The notes below the pieces were generated by a model, which saw only the letters and a program-made list of their open reading frames with translations, searched no databases and had not been told where the DNA came from. Positions 27,273 through 35,068 of a stretch of DNA of 64,000 nucleotides are shown here, piece by piece; the stretch's first letter is position 1, and each line of letters begins with the position of its first letter. Both the position numbers and the translations under genes were made by a program. Source of the stretch: Bradyrhizobium yuanmingense (GTDB taxonomy: Bacteria > Pseudomonadota > Alphaproteobacteria > Rhizobiales > Xanthobacteraceae); contig NZ_FMAE01000001.1 in the NCBI RefSeq assembly GCF_900094575.1, positions 1,035,764-1,099,763 on the forward strand. The letters run 5' to 3'.

Positions 27273-28310
27273 CTAACCTGCGAGGGCAATGTCTTTGGCG
27301 GCCGTCCGGGTCCAGCCCAGCACTGGGGCGACCTTGTCGGCGACGAGCTCGATGGAGCGCAGGACGTCAGCATGCGGCGCATCGACCGAATGCACCTGGA
27401 AGACGAGATCGGTCACCCGTTCCAGCGTGGCGTCGGTGCGGAGCGAGGCAATGACGTGGTCGGCATCGCCGACATGGGTGTCGAACGCGGTAATCATCTC
27501 CTCCAGCGTCTCGCCTGGAGGGGGATGTCCGCCCTTCATGAATTGCGGCAGCGCGCGGCGCAGTCCGATATCGGCGAGGCGCAGCGCCTCGCGATGGTCG
27601 TCGGCAACGAAGATGCTGCGCGAGGCCATGATGCGCGGCTCGCGGCCCGGCGGCAGCGCGGCGAGATAGGCGTCGATGATCGGGTTCTGGATCTCGGCGA
27701 GCGTCGCGTTCGGCGCGTCCTTGGCCCGCGGCTGCGTGCGCGAGAGCAGGAGGCCGTCGCCGGCCTTGCCGGCGCGGGCGCCGCCGGCAACGGAGAACGT
27801 CGCCTGCCAGATGCGCTTATCCAGTTGCGGCCGCTGCGGATAAAGCGTATCGCCGCCCTCGAGCGGCTTGCCGGTCAAGGCCTTGCGGACGATGTCCAAA
27901 TTGCGGGCAAAGATCTCGTTGCGCTGGGCGCTGTCGAGGCCGAAAGCGGCGAAGGCGGACGGGTTGCCGCCGGTGCCGACGCCGAGCTCGAAGCGGCCGT
28001 TGCAGAGGAGATCGAGCACCGCGGCATCCTCCGCCACCCGCACCGCGTTCTCCAGCGGCAGCGTGACGATGCCGGTGCCGAGGCGGATGCGCGAGGTCTG
28101 CGCGGCGACATAACCCAGGAACGTGAAGGGCGACGGCAGGCCGCCCTCGCGCTCATGGAAATGATGCTGCGCGATCCACGCGGAATCGAGCCCGGCCTTC
28201 TCGGCGCGCACGATCTGCTCGGCGGCGAAGCGATAGCGGTCCGCCGCCGGCGCCTCGTCGAGCAGCCGCGTGAAGAAGCCCAGGCGTTTCAGGTTGGCAA
28301 AGCGTTTCAT
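27273..28310 (-). CDS. Luciferase-like flavin-dependent monooxygenase
   Basis: The 345-residue protein is a class C flavin monooxygenase of the bacterial luciferase fold: AEKAGLDSAWIAQHHFHERE, LGTGIVTLPLENAVRVAEDA and GRFELGVGTGG. It probably uses reduced FMN from a separate reductase. Its association with two AhpD/CMD proteins matches the KPN_01858-type group. The substrate is unknown. Such clusters are often thought to handle sulfur or organic nitrogen compounds, which the adjoining MetQ-like binding protein would suit. Confidence 0.85.
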   Translation of the reverse strand: MKRFANLKRLGFFTRLLDEAPAADRYRFAAEQIVRAEKAGLDSAWIAQHHFHEREGGLPSPFTFLGYVAAQTSRIRLGTGIVTLPLENAVRVAEDAAVLDLLCNGRFELGVGTGGNPSAFAAFGLDSAQRNEIFARNLDIVRKALTGKPLEGGDTLYPQRPQLDKRIWQATFSVAGGARAGKAGDGLLLSRTQPRAKDAPNATLAEIQNPIIDAYLAALPPGREPRIMASRSIFVADDHREALRLADIGLRRALPQFMKGGHPPPGETLEEMITAFDTHVGDADHVIASLRTDATLERVTDLVFQVHSVDAPHADVLRSIELVADKVAPVLGWTRTAAKDIALAG

Positions 28311-28470
28311 ACGATCCCTGTCGGGCGAGGATGGGCCCCGATGATGTCGGTTGCCGCAGTTCCCGACAACCGGGCATTACGCAGGGCACATACGCAAGAT
28401 TCCTGCGCAAGGCTGATCGCAAGGCTGCCCGCCGGATCGCCTTGATGTGGACTCTGGGCGGGCAGATTGC

Positions 28471-29253
28471 CTACCAGCTCGGCAGCACCGCGCCCTTGAA
28501 CTTGGTCAGGACGAACTCCTTGACCTCAGGCGTGTGGTAACTGTCCACGAGGATCTTGACCCAAGGCTTGTCCTTGTCGGCGCTGCGCACCGCGATCAGG
28601 TTGACATAGGGCCCCTTCGGGTCCTCGCGCAGGATCGGATCCTTGACCGGATCGAGGCCCGCCTGGGTTGCATAGTTGGTGTTGATCGCGGCGGCATCGA
28701 CGTCGTCGAGCGCGCGCGGGGCCTGCGCCGCGTCGACCTCGATGAACTTCAGCTTCTTGGGATTGTCGGTGATGTCGAGCACGGTCGGCTTGAAGCCGGT
28801 GCCGTCCTTCAGCTTGATCACGCCCTTGTCGCGCAGCAGCAGCAGCACGCGGCCGCCATTGGTCGGATCGTTCGGGATCGAGACCTTGCCGCCCGCGGGG
28901 ATATCGCCGAAGGCCTTGTGCTTCTTCGAATAGACGCCGATCGGGAAGTTCACGGTCAGGCCGACGGATTCGATCTTGTAGCCGCGGTCGGCCTTCTGGT
29001 TGTCCAGGTAAGGCTGGTTCTGAAACGAATTGGCCTGGATCTCGCCGGCATCGAGCGCGGCGTTCGGCACCACGTAATCGGAGAACTCCAGGAGCTGGAT
29101 GTCGAGGCCCTGCTTGGCGGCGATCGGCTTCACCGCTTCGAGGATCTGCGCATGCGGCCCCGGCGTCACGCCGATCTTGATGGTCTCGGCCGCGGCTGCG
29201 GCGGACCATGCGGCCAGCACGGCAGAGAGAATCAGGGGAAGGCGAAACGGCAT
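28471..29253 (-). CDS. metQ: MetQ/NlpA-family periplasmic binding protein
   Basis: The 260-residue protein has a Sec signal (LPLILSAVLAAWSAAAAA) and the NlpA/MetQ core: IKIGVTPGPHAQILEAVKP, then NSFQNQPYLDNQ and VSIPNDPTNGGR. The family binds methionine or related compounds. AAGGAGACCAAG precedes the ATG. There is no MetN or MetI gene here, so it may work with permeases elsewhere or feed the same pathway as the neighbouring LivK-type transporter. No lipobox cysteine is visible. Confidence 0.87.
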   Translation of the reverse strand: MPFRLPLILSAVLAAWSAAAAAETIKIGVTPGPHAQILEAVKPIAAKQGLDIQLLEFSDYVVPNAALDAGEIQANSFQNQPYLDNQKADRGYKIESVGLTVNFPIGVYSKKHKAFGDIPAGGKVSIPNDPTNGGRVLLLLRDKGVIKLKDGTGFKPTVLDITDNPKKLKFIEVDAAQAPRALDDVDAAAINTNYATQAGLDPVKDPILREDPKGPYVNLIAVRSADKDKPWVKILVDSYHTPEVKEFVLTKFKGAVLPSW

Positions 29254-29586
29254 CTTGGTCTCCTTGGGTCTTGCGGCAACGGACCCGTATTCCCTTTTCT
29301 GCGGTGCGAAATCAATGAAATGGAAATCCATATTGTCCGCGGCTCGGGGCCAGCCTTTCTCCATTCGGCCGCAAACGGAAAACGAATGCAGAGTGCGACA
29401 AAGTGCGCGCGCGTAACCCGGATGAAGCGCCGCGCAAGCAGGGCTGCTGCCGCTCGTGGCAAGAATCCCGGATTGCACTTTCGTTCCATCCGCAGCCGGG
29501 CCAGCGTCCTTCTCTTTGACTCCACCACGCCCGACGTGCTGAGTTAGCGCGCACTGAGCCGGTGGCGACGAAGTGGGGATCATCCA
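29254..29586. other. Divergent intergenic region
   Basis: This lies between the metQ-like gene (minus) and the peptide-binding protein gene (plus). Promoters for both must lie here, but no clear consensus boxes or operators were found by eye. No gene seen. Confidence 0.4.
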
Positions 29587-31374
29587 ATGAACGAGAACGA
29601 AATCCGCAATCTGGTCGCAGAAGTGAAGCAAGGCACGCTGTCGCGGCGCTCATTCATCAGGACAATGGCCGCGGTCGGAATCGCGGCGCCGATCGCCAGC
29701 CAAATCCTGGTCTGGCACGATGTGGCGATGGCTGACGCCACGTTGCCGTACAAGCCGGCCAAGGCCGGCGGCGGCGGCACGCTCAAGATGCTGCTCTGGC
29801 AGGCGCCCACCCTGCTCAATCCGCATTTCGCGCTCGGCACCAAGGACCAGATCGCCTCGCGCATCTTCTTCGAGCCGCTCGCCGGCTGGGACAAGGAGGG
29901 CAACCTCATCCCCTGCCTCGCCGCCGAGGCGCCGACCAAGGCGAACGGCGGCCTTGCGGCCGACGGCATGAGCGTGATCTGGAAGCTGAAGCGGAGCGTG
30001 ACGTGGCATGACGGCAAGCCCTTCACCGCCGACGATGTCGTCTTCACCTGGCAATACGCCGCAGATCTCGCCACCGCGGCCTACACCACGGGCTCCTACA
30101 AGGACATCAAGGTCGAGAAGATCGACGACCACACCGTCAAGGTGATCTTCCGGGCGCCGACGCCGTTCTGGGCCGATCCGTTCGTCGGCTCGGTCGGGAT
30201 GATCCTGCCGAAGCATCATTTCGGCGAGTATGTCGGGGCCAAGTCGCGCGAAGCGCCGGGCAATCTGAGGCCGGTCGGCACCGGCCCGTACAAATTCGTC
30301 GAGTTCAAGCCCGGCGATATGATCCGCGCCGAGCGCAATCCCGACTATCACATCAAGAACCAGCCGCATTTCGACATGGTCGAGATCAAGGGTGGCGGCG
30401 ACGCGGTGTCCGCGGCGCGCGCCGTGCTGCAGACCGGCGAGTACGACTTCGCCTGGAACATGCAGGTGGAGGAGGAGGTCCTCAAGCGCATGGAGGCCGG
30501 CGGCAAGGGCAAGCTCGAGATCACGCCTTCAGGCAATGTCGAGTTCATCATCCTCAACACGACAGACCCCTGGACCGAGGTCGACGGCGAGCGCTCGAGC
30601 GTCAAGACCAAGCATCCGACGCTGTTCGATCCCGCCGTTCGCCGCGCGATCAACTTCCTGATCGACCGCGATTCGATCCAGAAGTTCATCTACGGCCGCG
30701 GCGCCATCGCCACCGCGAGCTTCGTCAACGCGCCCAAGCAGTTCAAGTCGCCCAAGCTGAAATACGAGTTCGACATCGACAAGGCCAACAAGATCCTCGA
30801 CGAGGCCGGCTGGACCAAGGGCGCGGACGGCATCCGGGAGAAGGACGGCAAGAAGCTCAAATACGTATTCCAGACCTCGACCAACGCGCCGCGGCAGAAG
30901 ACGCAGGCCATCATCAAGCAGGCGTGCCAGAAGGCCGGCATCGACATCGAGATCAAGGCGGTCACCGCCTCCGTGTTCTTCTCATCCGACGTCGGCAATC
31001 CCGACACCTACTCGAAATTCTATGCCGACATGGAGATGTACAACACCACGCAGCCGCAGCCCGATCCGGAGCGCCTCTTGAACCAGTGCGTGTCCTGGGA
31101 GATCGCCACCAAAGACAACAAATGGCTCGGCCGCAACAATTCGCGCTATTCCGACCCCGAAGCCGACAAAGCCTACAAGGCCGCGCAGAACGAGCTCGAT
31201 CCGGTCAAGCGCGCCGCGCTGCTGATGAAGGTCGACGAGATCTTCTGCGAGGCAAACGTGTTCCTGCCGCTGCTGTCGCGCCACGTCGTCAACGCCGGCG
31301 CCAACAATTTGATGATCGACATCTCCGGCTGGGACACCATCACGTGGAACCTGGCGGCGTGGTACCGGACCTGA
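29587..31374 (+). CDS. Peptide/oligopeptide ABC transporter substrate-binding protein (family 5)
   Basis: The 595-residue protein carries a twin-arginine signal (SRRSFIRTMAAVGIAAPIAS). The SBP_bac_5 fold follows (SVTWHDGKPFTADDVVFTWQ, then RPVGTGPYKFVEF). It should bind oligopeptides or other solutes in the periplasm. Family 5 operons normally continue with two permeases and two ATPases; here a terminator follows at once, so it is an orphan binding protein. It is divergent from the metQ-like operon. Confidence 0.92.
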   Translation: MNENEIRNLVAEVKQGTLSRRSFIRTMAAVGIAAPIASQILVWHDVAMADATLPYKPAKAGGGGTLKMLLWQAPTLLNPHFALGTKDQIASRIFFEPLAGWDKEGNLIPCLAAEAPTKANGGLAADGMSVIWKLKRSVTWHDGKPFTADDVVFTWQYAADLATAAYTTGSYKDIKVEKIDDHTVKVIFRAPTPFWADPFVGSVGMILPKHHFGEYVGAKSREAPGNLRPVGTGPYKFVEFKPGDMIRAERNPDYHIKNQPHFDMVEIKGGGDAVSAARAVLQTGEYDFAWNMQVEEEVLKRMEAGGKGKLEITPSGNVEFIILNTTDPWTEVDGERSSVKTKHPTLFDPAVRRAINFLIDRDSIQKFIYGRGAIATASFVNAPKQFKSPKLKYEFDIDKANKILDEAGWTKGADGIREKDGKKLKYVFQTSTNAPRQKTQAIIKQACQKAGIDIEIKAVTASVFFSSDVGNPDTYSKFYADMEMYNTTQPQPDPERLLNQCVSWEIATKDNKWLGRNNSRYSDPEADKAYKAAQNELDPVKRAALLMKVDEIFCEANVFLPLLSRHVVNAGANNLMIDISGWDTITWNLAAWYRT

Positions 31375-31569
31375 GGGGGCTCGTGAGCGCGCTGATGGTT
31401 GCAGCGCAGCGCGGGATTCAGATCGCGATGCCGAATCCCGTCCACTGTGTGCTCCAGATCACAGCGGAATCGCGCAACCTCGCCTACAAGGATCAGGCAT
31501 GGCCGCAAACAAGGTAACGGCGGTACGCACGAGGCTGGGAAGACCATCAACAGCTACGGACTTTGTGAC

Positions 31570-31600
31570 GCCGCCAGGGTGAACAACCCGGCGGCTTTTT
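31570..31600 (+). terminator. Rho-independent terminator
   Basis: GCCGCC (31570-31575) pairs with GGCGGC (31590-31595), and GGG pairs with CCC inside it, followed by TTTTT. It lies about 200 bases after the peptide-binding protein gene. The stretch between holds a possible 27-codon open frame from 31499 that overlaps the stem; I regard it as unproven. Confidence 0.8.
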
Positions 31601-31660
31601 CCTTGCTCGCGCGACCGGAACCTGCGGTCCGCGCGCAGAGGACGGAGATACCGCCCGGCG

Positions 31661-31942
31661 CTATGAAGCGCCCGAGCTCTTTCGCTCCTCGCGTTCATCT
31701 TCGATCTGACGTTCGGCTTCCAGCCAGAACTCCAACTCGCGATTGCTCGGCCGTCCCGCCTGCTCCCAGAGCTCATAGGCGCGTGTGCGCACCTTGCCAC
31801 GGCGCATTATGCGAAGCAGCTTTCGTTTCAGTTCCTCCGCGAAGCTCCTGAAGCGTTGTCCGGTGGTTTCATCCCTGACGAGCGAGGCCGCTCGCGTTGC
31901 GAGTTCGATCTGGTGCTCTAGCTTCTTCTGCTCGTCCACCAC
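31661..31942 (-). CDS. DUF2934 protein
   Basis: The 93-residue protein ends with RAYELWEQAGRPSNRELEFW, the DUF2934 signature, preceded by a basic helical region. DUF2934 proteins are small soluble proteins common in rhizobia with unknown role. A second member lies at 32251-32412. Confidence 0.8.
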   Translation of the reverse strand: MVDEQKKLEHQIELATRAASLVRDETTGQRFRSFAEELKRKLLRIMRRGKVRTRAYELWEQAGRPSNRELEFWLEAERQIEDEREERKSSGAS

Positions 31943-32068
31943 CGAAACTGCCGCGGAAAGAATTGTTGTCGGAGCCGTGCGGACACTAAATTCCTTTCCG
32001 GGATGGTCCGTTCCCTGAGGTGCAGCGTTTCGGAAGTGACCAGCCGAGCAGGCATCGGTTGGGCGCCG

Positions 32069-32254
32069 CTAGTGCCACGTCGTGTCGGCTTCGACGATCA
32101 CCACCCTGATTTCAGGGTCCTCAGTCGTGTTGCAGGAGCAGGGCATGCCCTCGCCACAGCGGCAGCCGCCGAGCTTCTCGCTCCAGACCCGGAGCGGATG
32201 GTTTTCGCAGACCCATCCAAGACCCTGGCAGAATGGGCAGGTCTTGTCGGTCAC
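32069..32254 (-). CDS. Small cysteine-rich protein coupled to a DUF2934 gene
   Basis: The 61-residue protein has a CPFCQGLGWVCENH motif and a GCRCGEGMPCSC cluster, so it likely binds zinc or another metal. It starts with GTG, overlapping the preceding DUF2934 stop as GTGA, which indicates coupling. Longer frames covering this region are shadows. Similar small proteins recur in Bradyrhizobium from memory; function unknown. Confidence 0.65.
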   Translation of the reverse strand: MTDKTCPFCQGLGWVCENHPLRVWSEKLGGCRCGEGMPCSCNTTEDPEIRVVIVEADTTWH

Positions 32255-32412
32255 AGCGTATCCGGCGTCCGCAGCGTGCTCGACCTGTCCTCGTTGCGCA
32301 GCTCCTGCTCCGCCGCGTGCCAAAATTCCTCCTCGCGCCCTTCGGGCTTGCCCGCCTGCTCCCACAATTGGTGCGCGCGTTCTCTGATCTCTTGCTCGGT
32401 CGGCTCGGACAA
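32251..32412 (-). CDS. DUF2934 protein (short)
   Basis: The 53-residue protein contains REEEFWHAAEQEL preceded by RAHQLWEQAGKPEG, the DUF2934 core. I choose a TTG start at 32412 because AGGAGG lies 5 bases before it. The longer open frame upstream has low-complexity proline-rich sequence and is unlikely to be translated. The stop is shared with the start of the next gene. Confidence 0.65.
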   Translation of the reverse strand: MSEPTEQEIRERAHQLWEQAGKPEGREEEFWHAAEQELRNEDRSSTLRTPDTL

Positions 32413-32704
32413 TTGCACCTCCTGCTTGGAAGCACGGCCCCACCCAGGGGGGTATGGGGGGCTTGGAGGCGGGGCCGTGCAGGCCAGCGATCGGCGGCGA
32501 TGCTGACCCGCGGAGTCAAGTTTCGATCGGGCGCGAGAGTTCCAAGCTGCGCCTGTGCGGCACGACGCCGCGAAGGAAAATCCAGGACGCGGCAAACAAT
32601 CCACCATGTTCCCAAGGCGAGCGGCCGCAGCAATTGCCTCAAGGCAGTCGGCACTCGGGGCACAGCTGCTGCTGTGCCCCTTTCTGAGATGCCAAGGACG
32701 CGCG

Positions 32705-34729
32705 TTAGAGCAATCCCACCCTGTGCATGATTTCCCGGATCTGCGCCGGATTCGGATCCACCATCATGGGCGCGACTGCCGCGCCTGCGGTCTGTGCGGG
32801 ACCGTGAGCGACGGAGCTCGATCCGTTCTTGATCGGATCGACGGACTGCAGATTCATGGCGGCCGCCGTTTGTGCCGGACCGCGCGCCACGTGGATCGCA
32901 CTGCCGTGCACGGGATCGGCGGACGGCGGCGGCGACCCCACGGGAACCATGCTCGGCGCTTCGACCGACTGCAATCCAAGCAGACGCCGCAACGTTGCCA
33001 GCGCAGGGTCGGTTGCGGTAGCGGCGGCGATCACCGGGGCGACGCCGGTTTCCAGGCCGAGTGCCCGCATCACGTTCGGCAATCCCGCTCCGGTCCGATT
33101 TGGGTCGCCAAACTGCAGCGGCGTCGCGGTTTCCTTCAGAATTTGGAACAGCCGCTCGACACGGCGTGCGTCGCGATTCTGAAAGTTGCCTTTGGTGAAG
33201 TCCGGATGATGCGCCAGCACCAGCGCGGCCAGGCCCGTGACATGGGGAGTCGCCATCGAGGTGCCGTCCCATGCTCCGAAGCCATCGGCGGGAAGCGACG
33301 AGACGATCGCCACACCAGGCGCGCAGACGTCGACCTCCGGACCGAAGCAGGAGAACTTTGCCGGAAAATATCCGTCGCGGCTCTGGAAGCCGTCGAGGGC
33401 CTGCTGCGAATGATAGCTGTCGTTGGGGAATTCGCCCCACTTGCCGATCGCGGCAACCGCCAGGCAATGCGGCGTCGACGCGGGAAACTGCACCGGCCCC
33501 GAGGAATTGCCCGCGGCGATGATGCAGGCCATACCCATTTGCTTGGCCCGGATGATGCGTTCCTCGATAATGCGCGAAGGCTCGCCGCCGCCCAGGCTCA
33601 TATTGGCAACATCGATGCCATGCTCCATGCAGTAATCGAGCGCGGAGACGAGATCGCTGAACCGGCCGCCGGGGAAGATGCGGCAGACGTGGATTTCCGC
33701 CGCGGGAGCGAAGCCGCGGATGCCGCCACCGGCGCCGACGGGTCCGCCAGCGATGATTCCAGCGCAATGCGATCCGTGGCCGATCGTATCGACGGTCCAG
33801 GCCGCCTTGTCGGTCCCGACGATACTGGTGCCTGCCGTGATGCCGTGCAGATTGCGATGGGTCGGCGCCAGGCCGGAATCGATGACTGCGATCTTCATGC
33901 CGGCGCCATCGAAGGACGGAGGCAGACGATCAAGGCCCATCGCGCGCTCACCCCATCCCATCAATTGCTGGCCGGGGAAATTCCGCAACACCGCGCCGAG
34001 CGCCCTGGCAACGATCCGGTTGACGCTGTTAGGAACGAGCTGCGGACGATCGAGCCAGAAGGTCCAGTAGTCGATCTTCGGTTTGACCAGGATCGAGCGG
34101 ATGGTCTCGGGTCTTTCGCCTTGCAGGGTCACTGTGGCGCGGCCGGTGGCGTCGGTGATGCCTTGGGCCGGCCACATGCTGCCGAACACATAAACCTCGG
34201 CTTCAGGCAGCGGACCATCCTGGCCCAGCACTTCGATCGTGGTCGTGAAGCCGTCGGCCAGCGGTGTCAGCACCCCCGGATTGGGCAGCTGCGGCGTGGT
34301 CGGATCGAGCATGTAGCTCAGCCGCTCGTCGCGCTCCACCGCGCAACGCTGTCCCGCCTGGGTCTGCAGCAACTTGGCCTTGTCAGGAGTCATCTTGGCG
34401 AGGACCAGCGGGCTGAGCGGCACTTGTCCGAGCTCTGCGCTCTGAAATCCGAACAGGCGCGGCGGAGAGACCGTTTTCACCACTTCGATGTCGGGACTGT
34501 TGCTGAGCTGCTGAGTCAGGAAATCGACGCTGAAGGTCGCAAGCCCGGGCTGCTGCTGCGGCGCGATCATGAATTGCGCCGGGCGCGCTGCGATCGTTGC
34601 GGGCTCCTGCCCCCGTGACGATGATGGAGCGGTGCCCTGGTCCGGAACGGACCCGTTGCCGTTCATCGCGGCTTCGGTCGCGTCGTGCTCGCCCTGCGTG
34701 GAAGTTCCTGATTTGCCTTTCGTGGCCAT
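32705..34729 (-). CDS. Subtilisin-family (S8) serine protease with prodomain and Ig-like insert
   Basis: The 674-residue protein has the S8 triad: Asp284 in AVIDSGL, His318 in GHGSHCAG and Ser491 in GTSMATPHV. The N-terminus is a disordered stretch (1-48), then a prodomain-like unit (about 50-140), then a carboxypeptidase-regulatory/Ig-like insert (165-225). The C-terminus is low-complexity with a duplicated GPAQTA motif. No signal peptide is seen, so it may be cytosolic or exported by another route. AAGGAGG fixes the start. It is the last gene of a four-gene minus-strand cluster with a tandem-repeat protein, its likely substrate by context, and a separate prodomain-like protein. Confidence 0.88.
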   Translation of the reverse strand: MATKGKSGTSTQGEHDATEAAMNGNGSVPDQGTAPSSSRGQEPATIAARPAQFMIAPQQQPGLATFSVDFLTQQLSNSPDIEVVKTVSPPRLFGFQSAELGQVPLSPLVLAKMTPDKAKLLQTQAGQRCAVERDERLSYMLDPTTPQLPNPGVLTPLADGFTTTIEVLGQDGPLPEAEVYVFGSMWPAQGITDATGRATVTLQGERPETIRSILVKPKIDYWTFWLDRPQLVPNSVNRIVARALGAVLRNFPGQQLMGWGERAMGLDRLPPSFDGAGMKIAVIDSGLAPTHRNLHGITAGTSIVGTDKAAWTVDTIGHGSHCAGIIAGGPVGAGGGIRGFAPAAEIHVCRIFPGGRFSDLVSALDYCMEHGIDVANMSLGGGEPSRIIEERIIRAKQMGMACIIAAGNSSGPVQFPASTPHCLAVAAIGKWGEFPNDSYHSQQALDGFQSRDGYFPAKFSCFGPEVDVCAPGVAIVSSLPADGFGAWDGTSMATPHVTGLAALVLAHHPDFTKGNFQNRDARRVERLFQILKETATPLQFGDPNRTGAGLPNVMRALGLETGVAPVIAAATATDPALATLRRLLGLQSVEAPSMVPVGSPPPSADPVHGSAIHVARGPAQTAAAMNLQSVDPIKNGSSSVAHGPAQTAGAAVAPMMVDPNPAQIREIMHRVGLL

Positions 34730-34776
34730 CTGCGGCCTCCTTGATGTTTTGCGTGTCCAATGTTTGCCCACCGACG

Positions 34777-35022
34777 TCAGTCGGCATCGAATGGCTTCAG
34801 CGCTGAATCCGGTTCGACCACCAGCGTGGCAAACGTCGATTTCAGGTGATCGGCCTGTGTCGTCGTCATCGACAAGATGACGACATCGGGTGCGACTTGC
34901 GCGACTCGCTTCACGCCGGGTTCACGCTGCAAGTGTTCGTTGAGCTCACCGGATTGGACCGGGCCTCCCTGCACGATGAATTGCTGCGACGCGGTTGAAT
35001 CGGCCATCTGGTTTCCATTCAC
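34777..35022 (-). CDS. Small prodomain-like protein (candidate inhibitor or chaperone of the adjacent protease)
   Basis: The 81-residue protein aligns by eye with the prodomain region of the adjacent protease. QQFIVQGG and VVILSMTTTQADHL correspond to AQFMIAP and LVLAKMTPDKAKLL, with similar spacing, including an ELNEHL/DFLTQQL helix between. I9-type propeptides fold and inhibit their protease, so a free-standing copy could act in trans. Two starts are possible (35022 or the ATG at 35007). It is 47 bases upstream of the protease gene on the same strand. Confidence 0.6.
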   Translation of the reverse strand: MNGNQMADSTASQQFIVQGGPVQSGELNEHLQREPGVKRVAQVAPDVVILSMTTTQADHLKSTFATLVVEPDSALKPFDAD

Positions 35023-35068
35023 GTCTAAGCGCAGAGGGCGGGCTTGCGCCCGCCCCCACGCGTTGGGT

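Noticed and set aside
31499..31580. A 27-codon frame ending inside the terminator stem
   Set aside because: It is very short and its end overlaps a clear intrinsic terminator; no evidence of translation can be seen.
32121..34618. Long frames on both strands (plus 32555-34618, minus 32121-33767) over the protease
   Set aside because: Both are shadows of the S8 protease, which has all catalytic motifs and a good start.
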